From Portunus trituberculatus (taxonomy: Eukaryota > Arthropoda > Malacostraca > Decapoda > Portunidae), in NCBI RefSeq assembly GCF_017591435.1, contig NC_059289.1:16413426-16477425 (forward strand): a stretch of DNA of 64,000 nucleotides. Reading direction: 5' to 3'. The notes below the pieces were generated by a model. That model ran no database searches. It saw only the letters and a list, made by a program, of their open reading frames with translations, and was not told the origin of the DNA. The position numbers were made by a program, and so were the translations under genes. Below are positions 45,620-57,325 of this stretch, piece after piece; within the stretch, counting starts at the first letter, position 1; the number at the start of each line of letters is the position of its first letter.

Positions 45620-48600
45620 ATGGGGGAGCCACAGAGTGCTTTATTGCTTCGGAAACAGCTCGCAGGTAATTTTTCTTTCCTTCCCAGGCATTTAATGGTA
45701 TTTATTTGCTCGATGGAAGGACATAATGGGGCAGTATGAGCAGTGTCCTTCAGGCAGACGATGGTGTACGGGGGGAAAGAAAAACAAAGCATGTGTTGTT
45801 TTCTGTGTCAATGATGGCTTGTGTGTGTCCTGTTTCCTCCTGGCGAGGTAACTGAGGTCTAATACTGCCACCAGGACTAGCCATGGCCTGATAAATAAGG
45901 AAGAAAGGGCGGCCTTTGTCATGCAGGATTGAGGTCGGTCAGGGTCACCAAGGGAGTCTTAGACATTCTCCGTAACCAACGTTATGTCTTTTCTGACTCC
46001 AAACTTCAAATTACTCACGTTATAAAAACATAAATATGAAAGTGTTCGTGCCACAGTATTTAAATGGCGGTTGGTGCTTGGAATTCCATGTAAATTAATT
46101 AACTTCTAGGTGGCCAAGGACCTCTCACTCGCCACCACTTTGCCTTGATCATTGAATTCTCAAGTCCACGGAGACCTTATATCCTTGACCTGAATAACAA
46201 AGAATGAAACGCCACAGAGGATGAACAGCGGCTGCATCAGGCGCCAGTAGAGCATGGTATTCGATGTGCTGGAAGGCTTGCTTATTTATTGATGCATAAT
46301 GAGAAGGACTGCTCATTATCTTACTATTACATGTGTTGATGCTTGGCGGGTTAATAGTACTGGTTAGACTTTGAGCGTTGGTTGGCCTGGTGAAGGGAGA
46401 AGTATTGTGGCTTTGTTAGTGTACCCAATTGAGCCACGAGGGTGAGGCTGAGTCACCTGGCTGAGTAAGGGTCATGTGGGAAATGCCAAGTACTTTCTGC
46501 CTACCTTGCCTCATCATCCCCCCCTTCCATCCCCACAACTACCTTGACTCCTAGCTTCCCAACACACTCTCCTACCTTACTTTTCTCAATCCTGCCCATT
46601 ACATTTAGGTGGTTGAAGTTTTCTTTGTGATTGTGCACCTTAAGGCTAATCTGCTAATCCCCACACAGCTGGAAGACTTGCTGCTGCAGAAAGATTGATG
46701 TTGTAGAAGGGATATGACAGCAAAGCCAATTCTAATATACCAAAGTTTCATGAACTAGATTATTTTTGGCGAGAAAAATTAATAAGAAAGTAGGAAATGT
46801 TTAATGACAATTTTGTCCATTATATATGTGAATATTTGGATCACATTAAGTTTAGTTATCTTTGGTGCTTTATGGTTGGATAGCTCTGGTGGTATAGCAA
46901 CAGGGACATTCAGAGGACACATTCTCTCCGCATGAGAATTATCACCCTGAGGTGCCCCATGCCTGTCACAGCAGCCATATACCACTCTTGCTGTACATTT
47001 TAATGTAGCATCAGTATTCCTCTGACTTCCACTTCCCTTGTGTTCCTGCACACTCCACTGTGACTCCCCTCCATTGATAGACAGCCACACCACTTTGTAT
47101 CATATTTGTTAACCAAGCTTTAACCAATCTAATTAGCTCTACTGAACAAAAAGACAGCTTATCTTCACATGATCCAGCATTTCATACAGGAAGTATGTGT
47201 ATCCACATTCTTTTTCAAGTAACAAATTATTACATAATGATGTAGTTCAGTATAGTACTAAATTACATTTCTTGGGGGAATGGGTTGATTGTGGTTTTCT
47301 ATGTTCCCACTTACACACCCAAAAAACCCTCCATCTGTAATCTTCCTCAGTATTTTAGCTATAATATTGTCATGTAAAAATGTTCCTTTCATATCTTCAA
47401 CATTTTGCCTTTGAACATCATCATCATCATATTTAATTCCAGTCTCCCATTATGATTTTTTTCATCTACTACACATTTCAGTCAATTAATTTTTCATAGA
47501 CACTTTGAACATTCATCATGTTCACACCACAAATATTTAGAAATTTACCTGCTGTATGAATCCTAACTCTTTATGAGCTATTGGTTCATCAGTATATATA
47601 AGACATACTTGAAGAATTGTGCCTTCTATATCTCTGAAGTCATTTTATTTCTTTGTTCATTATGATCAGTTGTTATCTAGCAAAATGAAGCATTCTGGCA
47701 AGACACTTTAGCATTGTAACATTATTTTAAAGATCCTTCCAAGCAAGGGTTTTAACAGAAGCCAATAGTGGCTAAGCCACTAATTGCTATGCTCACCAAG
47801 CAACCACTGCCAGTTGCTACCTGGCATCAGGTGTTAGGCTGCAATTGTGCTTTTGGTTACTATGTAAATGGTGTTTGGTGAATTTGAAGTATTAAAAATT
47901 AGCTGAGTTCATTACATTTAAAGTTTTGCACAGTTTTGTTTGTTTACTCTGATCAACTGTTACTAAGGAACTTTGAGAAGGGTTTCCATGTCATTTCATG
48001 TTATTTCACCATAAACCACTTACAAGGTTTCTTATATTTCATTTATCAATTGTTAATGGAAATTGTTAATGGCCTTGCTACGTACATATTGTATTCAACA
48101 CCATTTTTCTTATGAATTTCATGTTTGTCATTATATTGCACGATAATTGTGGTTTTTCTGTTTTGCATTTTCATAGACAAAATTAAGAAGATACTTTTGT
48201 CACACATCTTGCCATGTCAAAGGATGGTGACTATGGCTGTCATTGATACCACTGGTTATGTATAGCTGGAATAGAGAAGTCTTTGCTCTGGCAAGGCAGT
48301 GATATTTTACAGAACAAGTATATATATTTGATATTTACTCATTGTCTTGACTCAGAAATTCATTCATAAACTTATCATTTTACATGGATATCTATTTTAA
48401 AATATGTTTTGTTCTTCCGCAGAATTAAACAAGAATCCTGTCGAAGGCTTCTCAGCGGGACTTATTGATGACAACGACATTTTCAAGTGGGAAGTTCTCA
48501 TTATAGGTCCTCCAGACACACTTTAGTAAGGCCATCTCTATTTTGTTTCTGTGATAAAACTTACTTATTTTCTGTAAAGCATCTCATATATTGCATATTC

Positions 48601-51600
48601 TTATAGATGATGACCATTATTATATTCAATTTTTTCACTATTTTGTAATTTTTTAAATGTTTATTTATATATTTATTTTTGTTTTTATAAATTGTGTCTT
48701 GTCTTTGTGTGTGCATAGATGCATGTATGTTTGTGTTGATGATATTAAGAAATTCATTATGCTTTTCAGTGAAGGAGGATTTTTCAAAGCACATTTAATA
48801 TTTCCCCGAGAGTATCCTCTCCGACCGCCCAAAATGAAATTCATCACAGACATTTGGCATCCAAATAGTAAGTCAAATGTGTTGTCTGTAAATTATGAGA
48901 TTTCTAGTATTATATTGCCTTATAGAGTGAGCAAATAGGATATTCCTCTTGTAGGATAGTTTGGGTTTGAATTTTGTGTGTGGTACTTAAGATATGCTGT
49001 CTCCACATATTAATGATGAGTTATTGTCTTGTTGCATCTTTGAAAACTTTTATTTATTTATTATTATTTTATTTTTAAATATTCTGACGACATACCTACA
49101 CTATAACTTTGATTTCCTGTATATACCTAAAGCTTTTTAGTCTACTCTAAATCTCTTCTCTTTCTTCTCTATCTTGAATTACTCATTCATTGCTGCAATG
49201 TTTCATATCTTTCTCTCTTCTATCTTTATATCCAAGATTACTGGTCTTTAGAACTTTCTGACTGCATGCCTCAGCTCATCCAATAACCTTACTGCAAGAA
49301 ATGTTCTACATTCACACTTGTTTTACCCATCTCACTAATGTAAAAATAACCAGTACAGTGGAGACTCAACACTAACTTAATTTGTTCCAAATGGCTGTTT
49401 GAGTATTAAAAAGTTTGACTATTGATACTTATAAATCAGATAATTTGTTCTAATCTTAGTAAAACCTCAAGTTTATAGAAATTTCAGTGTTTCTACAATT
49501 TTGATTTGTACATACCATAAGTGAAGGCTGGTGATGGATAACTTAGAAGAAGCGAGGAGAAGGGTAGGGAGAAGGAGGAAGATAGCCGGAGAATTAGACA
49601 CCTTCCATGATTTTCTCCTGATTCCTGTGAATCCACTAGTGCAGGGCTGTGGCTCACTAACACTTGCACTCTCACTAAATTCCTTATTTTCATTACTAAT
49701 AAGCCTCTTTGGTGCCATTGTAAGCAGGGGTGTGGAGTCGGAGTCGAGGAGTCAAGGAGTCGGTTACTTTTGGCCGAAGTCGGAGTCTGAGTCAGAGTCA
49801 GTAAAAATATTAACAACTCAGACTCCTTTACGTGATAAATTTTCGAGTAAAGATTCCACTTCATGGAGATTGGAAATTCCTACAAATTGGGAGAAATTGA
49901 CTTTGTGGAGGATGTGTCCAATCAAGCACTACATATAAAGATAATTTTATTAATTTATGATAATTATATAATCGTCAAGTACACTTTTATTATGGATTGA
50001 CTCGAAAATATGTAAGTATTGATTCTTTTAACTTTCGTCTTTTTTGGGTGTGGCAAGTAGCAGGCTTTTTGCTTAATCTTTTCTGTTGGCCACCATCCCT
50101 GATGTAAAAAAATAGACTATATCGTTGTACTGTAAAAAAAAAATAAATAAATAAAAAAACAGAGTCGGAGTCGGAGTCGCAACATTTAAATTTACTGGAG
50201 TCAGAGTCGGACTTTTGAAAATCCGACTCCACACCCCTGATTGTAAGTCTCCAAATGAAAAACTACCGACAGAATGCAGAAGATTATTGCTTTTCCCAAG
50301 ACACGGTAGAACAATGGAATGCACACCGGCATCCAGTATACAGGTATTACGGTAATACCGATATTACCAGTAATATGGTATCAAACAGTACAGTGGCGGC
50401 TGCGAGAAGGGAGATGACAAAGCTTTGTATATGACCAAATGTGCAACCAGCTATTTTCACCACTAATAAGCCTTTGGTGTTAATGTAAGTTTATAAATGA
50501 AAGACTACAGATAGAATGCAGGAAAATGTTATTCTGATGACTGCAGCAGCACAAGTCACAACTGGCGGTGGGGAGGGGGATGCCAGAGAGACTTTGTTTA
50601 CAACCACGTGTGTGGACGTTCAACTATCAGATTTTTTTTTTTTTTAGTATTAAATCAAACTTTTGCATTCAAGTATTGGGTCTCCACTGTATCTTTACTC
50701 TTTTATCCCTTCCATTGCTAAACTCTGGAATATCTTCCTGTTTCTATTTCCATTTTTTTCTTGTTTGCCATGACTTGCAACGTTTTCAAAAGATGAGTGT
50801 CTAGACAATTTGCAACAAATCGACCAACCCTTTAGATTCTTCTTGTGCTGCTTTTTATGAGAACTTGAGAACATTTTACTCATAAGCTCACTTTTGTGCC
50901 CTTATTTTAGACACAAACACACAGAAAAAGGGGAGAAGGAATCTTTCAGAAATAAAATTGAAATTACAATTGTAAATTTAAATTTAAATTTAAATTAGTT
51001 CTTGCTCACATGGAGCAGGTTTTATAATTTTACTGATAAAATAACTGCAGTAGGTTATTTCCTGCACATAACTTGTTGGTCCTTTAAAAAATCTTGCAAT
51101 AAATGGAATGGTTTGGGGGAAATGTCTTTGCATTCTTGAAATATAGGAAATCTATTAACACATTTTGTGGGAAGAAATTCACCAATTTTAGAGGGATTTG
51201 AATGAAGGGAGAAAAATGGTGATACAGCAGACAGTTAAGAAGGCATTAACCAAACAGTGTGAAGTCAAAAACTAATTTTTCATTTTCAGTTGAGAAGAAT
51301 GGAGATGTATGTATCTCAATCCTCCATGAACCTGGAGATGATAAGTGGGGTTATGAAAAAGCCTCGGAGCGTTGGCTTCCTGTGCATACGGTTGAAACCA
51401 TCCTCATCTCCGTCATTAGTATGCTAGCAGATCCCAATGATGAAAGTCCAGCAAATGTTGATGCAGCGGTAAGTCAAAATATTGCACCCATGACCACTAT
51501 TGTGTTTGTGAAAGTTTAGGCACTGCTTGTTTAGGACAGCTTTTTCAAATACATAATGCATTAACGTCCAGTACTTCTGTCCTGGTAAAAGTCAAGGCTT

Positions 51601-51786
51601 GACATTTAGCACAGATTTTTAAATTATTAAGAAAAAAGTAAACATTGACTAATTGATTTAAGTATTTCTTTCTATATGTAGTTACTCAATAACATTTACT
51701 ATCCATTACAGAAAGATTGGCGTGAAGATTACAATATCTTTAAGAAGAAAGTAGCGCGTTGTGTTCGGAGAAGTCAAGAGGAATAG
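45620..51786 (+). CDS. UBE2G1: Ubiquitin-conjugating enzyme E2 G1, 5 coding exons, 166 aa
   Basis: This E2 accepts ubiquitin from E1 as a thioester and builds ubiquitin chains (Lys48 type in the human enzyme) with RING and cullin ligases. Exons: 45620-45665, 48423-48525, 48770-48867, 51290-51468, 51712-51786; phases agree and all introns are GT-AG. The protein starts MGEPQSALLLRKQLAELNKN and is nearly collinear with human UBE2G1 (170 aa). The HPN tripeptide is at residues 80-82, the catalytic Cys at 90 (GDVCISILHEPG), and the acidic loop that marks the G/R/Cdc34 class follows (DDKWGYEKASERW). It ends ...CVRRSQEE, slightly shorter than vertebrates, and has Ile83 (split over intron 3) where human has Val. 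Introns 1 and 3 are 2.76 and 2.42 kb; intron 3 carries transposons. Confidence 0.96.
49356..50689. mobile_element. Tc1/mariner-pogo-like MITE that hosts the hAT copy
   Basis: The ends are inverted: CAGTGGAGACTCAACACT at the left, and the right end reads CAGTGGAGACCCAATACT on the minus strand, with TA at both outer borders (49354-49355 and 50690-50691). Inside is a diverged direct repeat of about 100 bp (left part 49690-49724 plus 50248-50290, right part 50455-50530). No transposase frame is seen. Confidence 0.65.
49725..50239. mobile_element. hAT-type MITE, 515 bp, in UBE2G1 intron 3
   Basis: Terminal inverted repeats CAGGGGTGTGGAGTCGGA / TCCGACTCCACACCCCTG, with an exact 8-bp target duplication ATTGTAAG at 49717-49724 and 50240-50247. 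Subterminal GTCGGA motifs recur at both ends. A paralogous empty site at about 50455-50530 carries the target once. The 8-bp duplication and CAGGGGTG ends fit the hAT superfamily. No open frame. Confidence 0.88.
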
Positions 51787-53790
51787 GATCTCTAGACATT
51801 AGCATATCCCTGGTAAGTATTATTACTTTCTGTAGTGATAGTTATAGTTTATCATTCCCTTTATGTTTAGGAAATGCAACAAATATCTCTTAAGAAGCTT
51901 TTGCTTCTTGTTTTTATTTGTTTCTGATGAAAGTTTGATTTCATTAGAGGAAATCAATGGATTGAAACCTTGAATAATTACAAAGAGATTGAGTTTAATT
52001 CGTTCTGTGATGCAGCTCATATCTCAAAAAGCTCGTATCAAAAAAATTTTTCCCATTGAAATTCCATTAATTCATTCCAGCCTCCCCAAAAAAGAGCACC
52101 CCTATTTTTTTGGTGTGATTTCAGGTAAGAAAAAGGTATCTTTAAATAATGATTGTTAACAGAAACATGATAAAACATAACAAAAGATAATATAAATAGA
52201 TAAACTACTTATATAAAGTATATTTATCTCGGCGGATGCATTTCACAGGACGTTACTTCATTCCCAATCCTCACTTGGGACTGTCAGTCAGCTGGTGTGT
52301 ACAAATATAGCCATCCACAAAAGACTGGGTGCTCTAATAATCACAGAAGAGGTCATTGACAACCCTGTAAACATTACTCACTGAATAGATGAAGTTTTAA
52401 GTAGGAGAGAGAGAGGGGGGGGGAGAGGAGCACTGCCTTAGCCCTTAGCTGTAGAGGTTTGTTTACATTGTTCTCCCGCCCTCTGTGATAAGCATGGAGG
52501 AGGTAGGGGGAGACAGGAGAAATTTGTTTTGTCTTTTCAGTTACGTACACATGCATACTTTATTGATGCATGAAAATATATAAATGAGCAGCAAATGTTT
52601 ATTTAGTGTTCTTACCTTGGAGACACGTTTTTTGCTAGCTAATGGTGGTAAATGGTGGAGGAGGAGGAGGGAAGGAGGAAAGGATGCAGGCATCATTCAC
52701 ACGTAAACATTAAACATAAATTAAAATTGCACTTCCTTAAAAAAAATTTAAAAAATAAAAAAAAAATAAAATAACAATCACAGTGCATGAGATCCACGGG
52801 AAACATGTAAATACTAGCTCAGCTGAGGTTGGACTGACACACCGAGCTGCCAACTACAGTGGCAACATCCCCAAGCGTGACTTGTATCTCAAAATTTTGC
52901 TCATAGCTATTTCAAAAAACTTGTATCTCAAGGTACCACTGTACTTAAATATAATTTTATCCTTCCTAGTGCTCTAATATTATTATTATTGTTCAGTGCA
53001 AAGATACATCATATGGTATAAATTAAGCAGAATTTGGAAAAAAAAAAGTGAGTGAGGTTATAGTACTTTTGAAGCATTAGGCACTTAATTTCAAAACCTT
53101 CAGTTTCACACACACTTTTTTTAATAAACTCTTGGTCCTCAGTATGATCAACCCCTCTTTTTGTATTTTGTATTACTCTAAGGATGATTTCAGCATGACA
53201 TAAATATGAAGTGGAATCTCCTTATGACAAACTGATTCCATGCCAAATTTGTAGCCAACCTCCTGACTATTGTGAGAACGTGTCTCCTATATCCTTGTGA
53301 CATTATTACTAAGAAAAGTGTTCTTGATTTACATTTTTCAGGGATAATTCATAAAGAATAATGTTAAGGACACCATTTAATTAATTGAATGAACTATCTT
53401 GTTTCAGGTTTAAGACTGTGAATGGGTGTGGTAGTGAGTCCCAGAAGGCCACATATGGTCAGGAATCTGGACAGTAACAACTCCCAAGCTGCAACACACC
53501 TCTGATAAACTGATGTTGAAATACCTTGCAATTATGAGCAAGCACAATACTTAGTGATATAGGTCACTGATATGACCATTTTAACTTGCAAGATGGAAAT
53601 TGGGTTTACAAGTTATAAACAACAAAAATAAACAAAAAAAATACTTTGTGGTTTAGTGGTGCAAGATCTGGGACCAGATGATGGAGTGAGACAAGTGTTG
53701 AACAGCACCCTTGTGGCATTATTTCTGATCAGGGTCACATTGTGAATAACGAGTGATCATTTTTTTAATAAAAGTGAAAACTCTTCGACC
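51787..53790 (+). other. Probable spliced 3' UTR of UBE2G1
   Basis: 26 nt after the UBE2G1 stop codon there is a consensus donor (CTG/GTAAGT at 51812/51813), and a good acceptor (cttgtttcag) precedes 53408. From 53408 no frame stays open, and an AATAAA signal occurs at 53767-53772. The 1.6-kb 3' UTR intron holds the degraded pogo-like repeat at 51985-52943. Splice use is inferred from motifs only. Confidence 0.4.
51985..52943. mobile_element. Degraded pogo-like MITE in UBE2G1 3' intron
   Basis: The right end reads ACTTGTATCTCAAGGTACCACTG followed by TA. The left side keeps the mirrored motifs GAGTTTAATTCGTT and CTCATATCTCAAAAAGCTCG, but the extreme left terminus is not recognisable. Repeated CTCGTATCTCAA-like blocks at both ends are typical of Tigger/pogo-derived short elements. 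Confidence 0.5.
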
Positions 53791-54616
53791 TACCCCAGGG
53801 AGAGAACAGCAGTGGAAAAGTTCACAGCCATTTCTACGACACTTAACGAGACCTGATTATGTCAGAGCAAAATTGATATAAGTATATCTCCCTGTCATTG
53901 ATTTTTTAATGTAACAGCATGAAAATTTAAATAAATTTAACTTTTCTTCATCACACAGGTCTTCTAAAATTTCGAATGATACTGTGTCATTTGAAATATT
54001 CGGGTAAGAAGAAAAGTTTGTTACTTTGCTATGATAAAATTAGGCAAGTTAAGGTCTAGAGTGGATAGTTTGTGGAAGTACATACAGGAAGGAGTGACTG
54101 CCTTTCCTTACTCAAATCCACAGTGCTCTTATAGATATTAAACTACTTGGTCAAGCCCTACTGTTAAAGAAATTTAGATTTTGTTAGGTATTTTGATAAT
54201 TACTTCATTTGCAGCTTTGTATCAACAGGTAGCATTAAATCTAAGTTGGTCCTGAGCAAGACAGTTAACTGATAATTTAGCAATGAGATTCTTAATGGCT
54301 CCCATATAATTAAAATTTTCATACTGTTCCATTCACTCGGCTATTGGGTTAGGGCTGTACCTTTGCCCATTAGGAAAATAAATAAATAAAATAACTAAAA
54401 GTGTGGTGTTACATGAAACAAGTTCCATGCTGTTATGATGCAGCTGATTCATCATTAATAGGATCCTGCTATTGAGCTGAAGGAATCTATCTCCTCAAGA
54501 TAGCACTATCAAAGTTGTTTTGAAAAAACATTTTTTTTTGTAATGAAATTAGAATAAGATCATAGTTGCTGTCTTGAGTCTTAAACTTTGTAATGAAAAT
54601 GTGTTGCAAATTTTCA

Positions 54617-54717
<101 letters not shown>

Positions 54718-55837
54718 TGAAAGGGAATATGTAAACTTTGCTCACTTATCATGGTGGTGATGGACGTAGTCAAAACTCAAAACTGCAAATTTTCCGGTGT
54801 ACTTCACTATTGATATTCAGCTTGAGGAATGAGAGCTCAAGGAACCACTACTTGTTACCACCCTTTTTCCTTTCCTTCATATCACACTAAGTACCTTCAG
54901 CAGCAGGAAACAAGGCTGTTTACAAGGAATGCTTTCATTTTGTTATTACATGAATGGGTTAGTGGCTCATCATTGTTATATATGCCTTCAGATGGAGCAC
55001 CCTTTAACTGGCAGATTTGGTAGCTTTTAGTTTGTGCCAAAAAAGAAGCCTTCTTCATACATTGTAAATTTCTTAATTGATTCACAAACATTTCTAAGTA
55101 CTGCTGCTTTTGTCCAATATACAAATGGTAAACTATCAGCAGCAATATCTTCTCATCACTTATGCTGCCAAAAGGGCGTCTTCCTGAAGTGTATCTTCAG
55201 GTCAGTAAATCAACAATTTAAAAATTTTATTTGCAACTCATCCAACCTGGCTTGATTTTGCCATGATAGTTGACTACATGTTCTGTAGAAACCCCATGAA
55301 AGATTTAATACCTCAAGTGTTAAGTTGTCTCATTGTTCATGTGTTGGGTCGGGAGATGATGGTGTCACCTAGCCATAGGGGAATTTAAGAATCTGTCACT
55401 GTTAAGCCTTAAGGAGGTAAAGGTGGAACACAATCATTCCCCTGACCCAGCAATAAATGGAAACCCCAGTATGGAAAAGAAAAACACGTGTGATATTATA
55501 CTGGACATATGAACTGCTACTGTGAACATTTGTTTTCTACTTTTTTCCATATTACTGCAATATGTTTTAAGTAACAGTTTGTAGTTGTCCTTCAATTCAA
55601 TAAACACCAAGCTTCAGTGATTATTTTTAGTGATAGTATCTAATTATTTATTGACTGAGAGGAAGAACAAAAATATTTTTTCAAGGGCACCACCATTACA
55701 AGAAACAACTGTTACCAAAACCAGCCCCTGGTGGATTGAAAATTTAGAATTAGAGAGACAACTTGTGATGAAAACTGAACGTCAAGGATGGATGTAAGGT
55801 TACAGTTATGAGAATTAATGACACACACACACACACA

Positions 55838-56132
55838 CCCGGTAGCTCAGTGGTTAGAGCGCTGGCTTCACAAGCCAGAGGACCAGGGTTCGATTCCCCG
55901 GCCGGGTGGAGATATTTGGGTGTGTTTCCTTTCACGTGTAGCCCCTGTTCACCTAGCAGTGAGTAGGTACGGGATGTAAATCGAGGAGTTGTGACCTTGT
56001 TGTCCCGGTGTGTGGTGTGTGCCTGGTCTCAGGCCTATCCGAAGATCGGAAAAAATGAGCTCTGAGCTCATTCCGTAGGGTAACGTCTGGTTGTTTCGTC
56101 AGAGACTGCAGCAGATCAAACAGTGAAACACA
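55838..56132 (+). repeat. tRNA-derived SINE inserted at a CA array
   Basis: The head is tRNA-like: A box TAGCTCAGTGG (55843-55853), anticodon arm CTGGC-TTCACAA-GCCAG (anticodon CAC, valine type), B box GGTTCGATTCC (55887-55897). An unrelated tail of about 220 bp ends GTGAAACACA. It starts exactly where an (AC)9 run ends. The long tail and imperfect acceptor/T stems mark a SINE rather than a tRNA gene. Confidence 0.8.
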
Positions 56133-57310
56133 GTGCCACATGCAAGATTACTATGGAAGTTAGAGGAGAAGGGTGGCTTAAAAGGAAGCACATTGAGATG
56201 GATAGAAAATTATTTGAGGGGGAGAGAAATAAGGACGGTAGTTAAAGATATGAAGTCCAAGTGGAGAGCAGTAGAAAGCGGAGTGCCACAGGGGTCAGTA
56301 TTGGCACCAATACTTTTCCTCATTTATATTAACGACATGCCAGAACCAGGAGTGAACAGCTACATAAATCTGTTTGCAGATGATACAAAACTGTGCAGAG
56401 TTATAAAGCAAAAAGAGGATTGTGAAATACTGCAAGAAGACCTAAATAAGATCTGGGAATGGAGTAAAATGTGGGAAATGGAATTCAATGTGAACAAAAG
56501 CCATGTCATGGAAATGGGAAAGAGTGAAAGATGACCCGTGGGAATCTATAAGATGGGAGATGGAGTAGAACTGGAGAAAGTAAAAAAAAAAAAAGGACTT
56601 AAGAGTGACGATGGAAGAAAACAATCAACCAGTAAGCCATATTGATAGAATTTTTTGAAGGAATATTGGAGTAGCATATAATTTGCTAAGGAATATTGGA
56701 GTAGCATTTCACTACATGGACAAAGAAATGATGAAGAAATTGATAAGTACTATAATAAGACCCAGATTGGAATATGCAGGAGTAGTGTGGACCCCTCATA
56801 AAAAGAAACACATAAGGAAGTTGGAGAGACTACAAAAAATGGCTACAAGAATGGTTCCAGAATTTGAAGGGATGACATGTGAGGAGAGACTAAAGGCTAT
56901 GGATCTACCAACCCTGGAACAAAGAAGGGAGAGAGGAGATCTGATACAAGTTTATAAATTGATCAACGAAATGGACCAAGTGGATAATGAGAAACTGATC
57001 TTGAGAGAAGAATATGACAATCAAAGCACAAGATCACATAGTAAAAAGCTGAGAAAAGGAAGATGTCTGAGAGATGTTAAAAAATATAGTTTCCCGCACA
57101 GGTGCATTGAGACATGGAACAGTTTAAATGAAGAAGTAGTGTCTGCAACGAGTGTGCATACTTTTAAAGTAAGATTGGATAAGTGTAGATATGGAGACGG
57201 GGCCACACGAGCATAAAGCCCAGGCCCTGTAAAACTACAACTAGGTAAGTACACACAGGGCCACACGAGCATAAAGCCCAGGCCCTGTAAAACTACAACT
57301 AGGTAAATAC
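56133..57310 (+). mobile_element. 5'-truncated CR1/L2-like LINE (copy B)
   Basis: It begins inside the RT region directly after the SINE. It has SVLAPILFLIYINDMP and FADDTKLCRV, a stop and frame change near 56534-56600, a short local duplication (GGAATATTGGAGTAGCAT twice near 56661-56707), and then the C-terminal part to 57216 (EYAGVVWTPHKKKHI, WNSLNEEVV, FKVRLDKCRYG). The last ~55 bp of the 3' tail are duplicated in tandem (57200-57257 and 57258-57310), followed by (CA)n. It is close in sequence to copy A but in the opposite direction. Confidence 0.85.
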
Positions 57311-57325
57311 ACACACACACACACA

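Noticed and set aside
45352..45792. 146-codon minus-strand frame over UBE2G1 exon 1
   Set aside because: No domain or splice support; it covers the promoter and first exon of a well-supported gene on the other strand.
55838..55912. tRNA-Val (CAC) gene
   Set aside because: Good A and B boxes, but stems are imperfect and the unit continues into a ~220-bp SINE tail flanked by CA repeats.
55750..55935. Minus-strand frame with GESNPGPLACEASALTTELP
   Set aside because: Typical spurious peptide from the reverse strand of a tRNA-derived SINE head.
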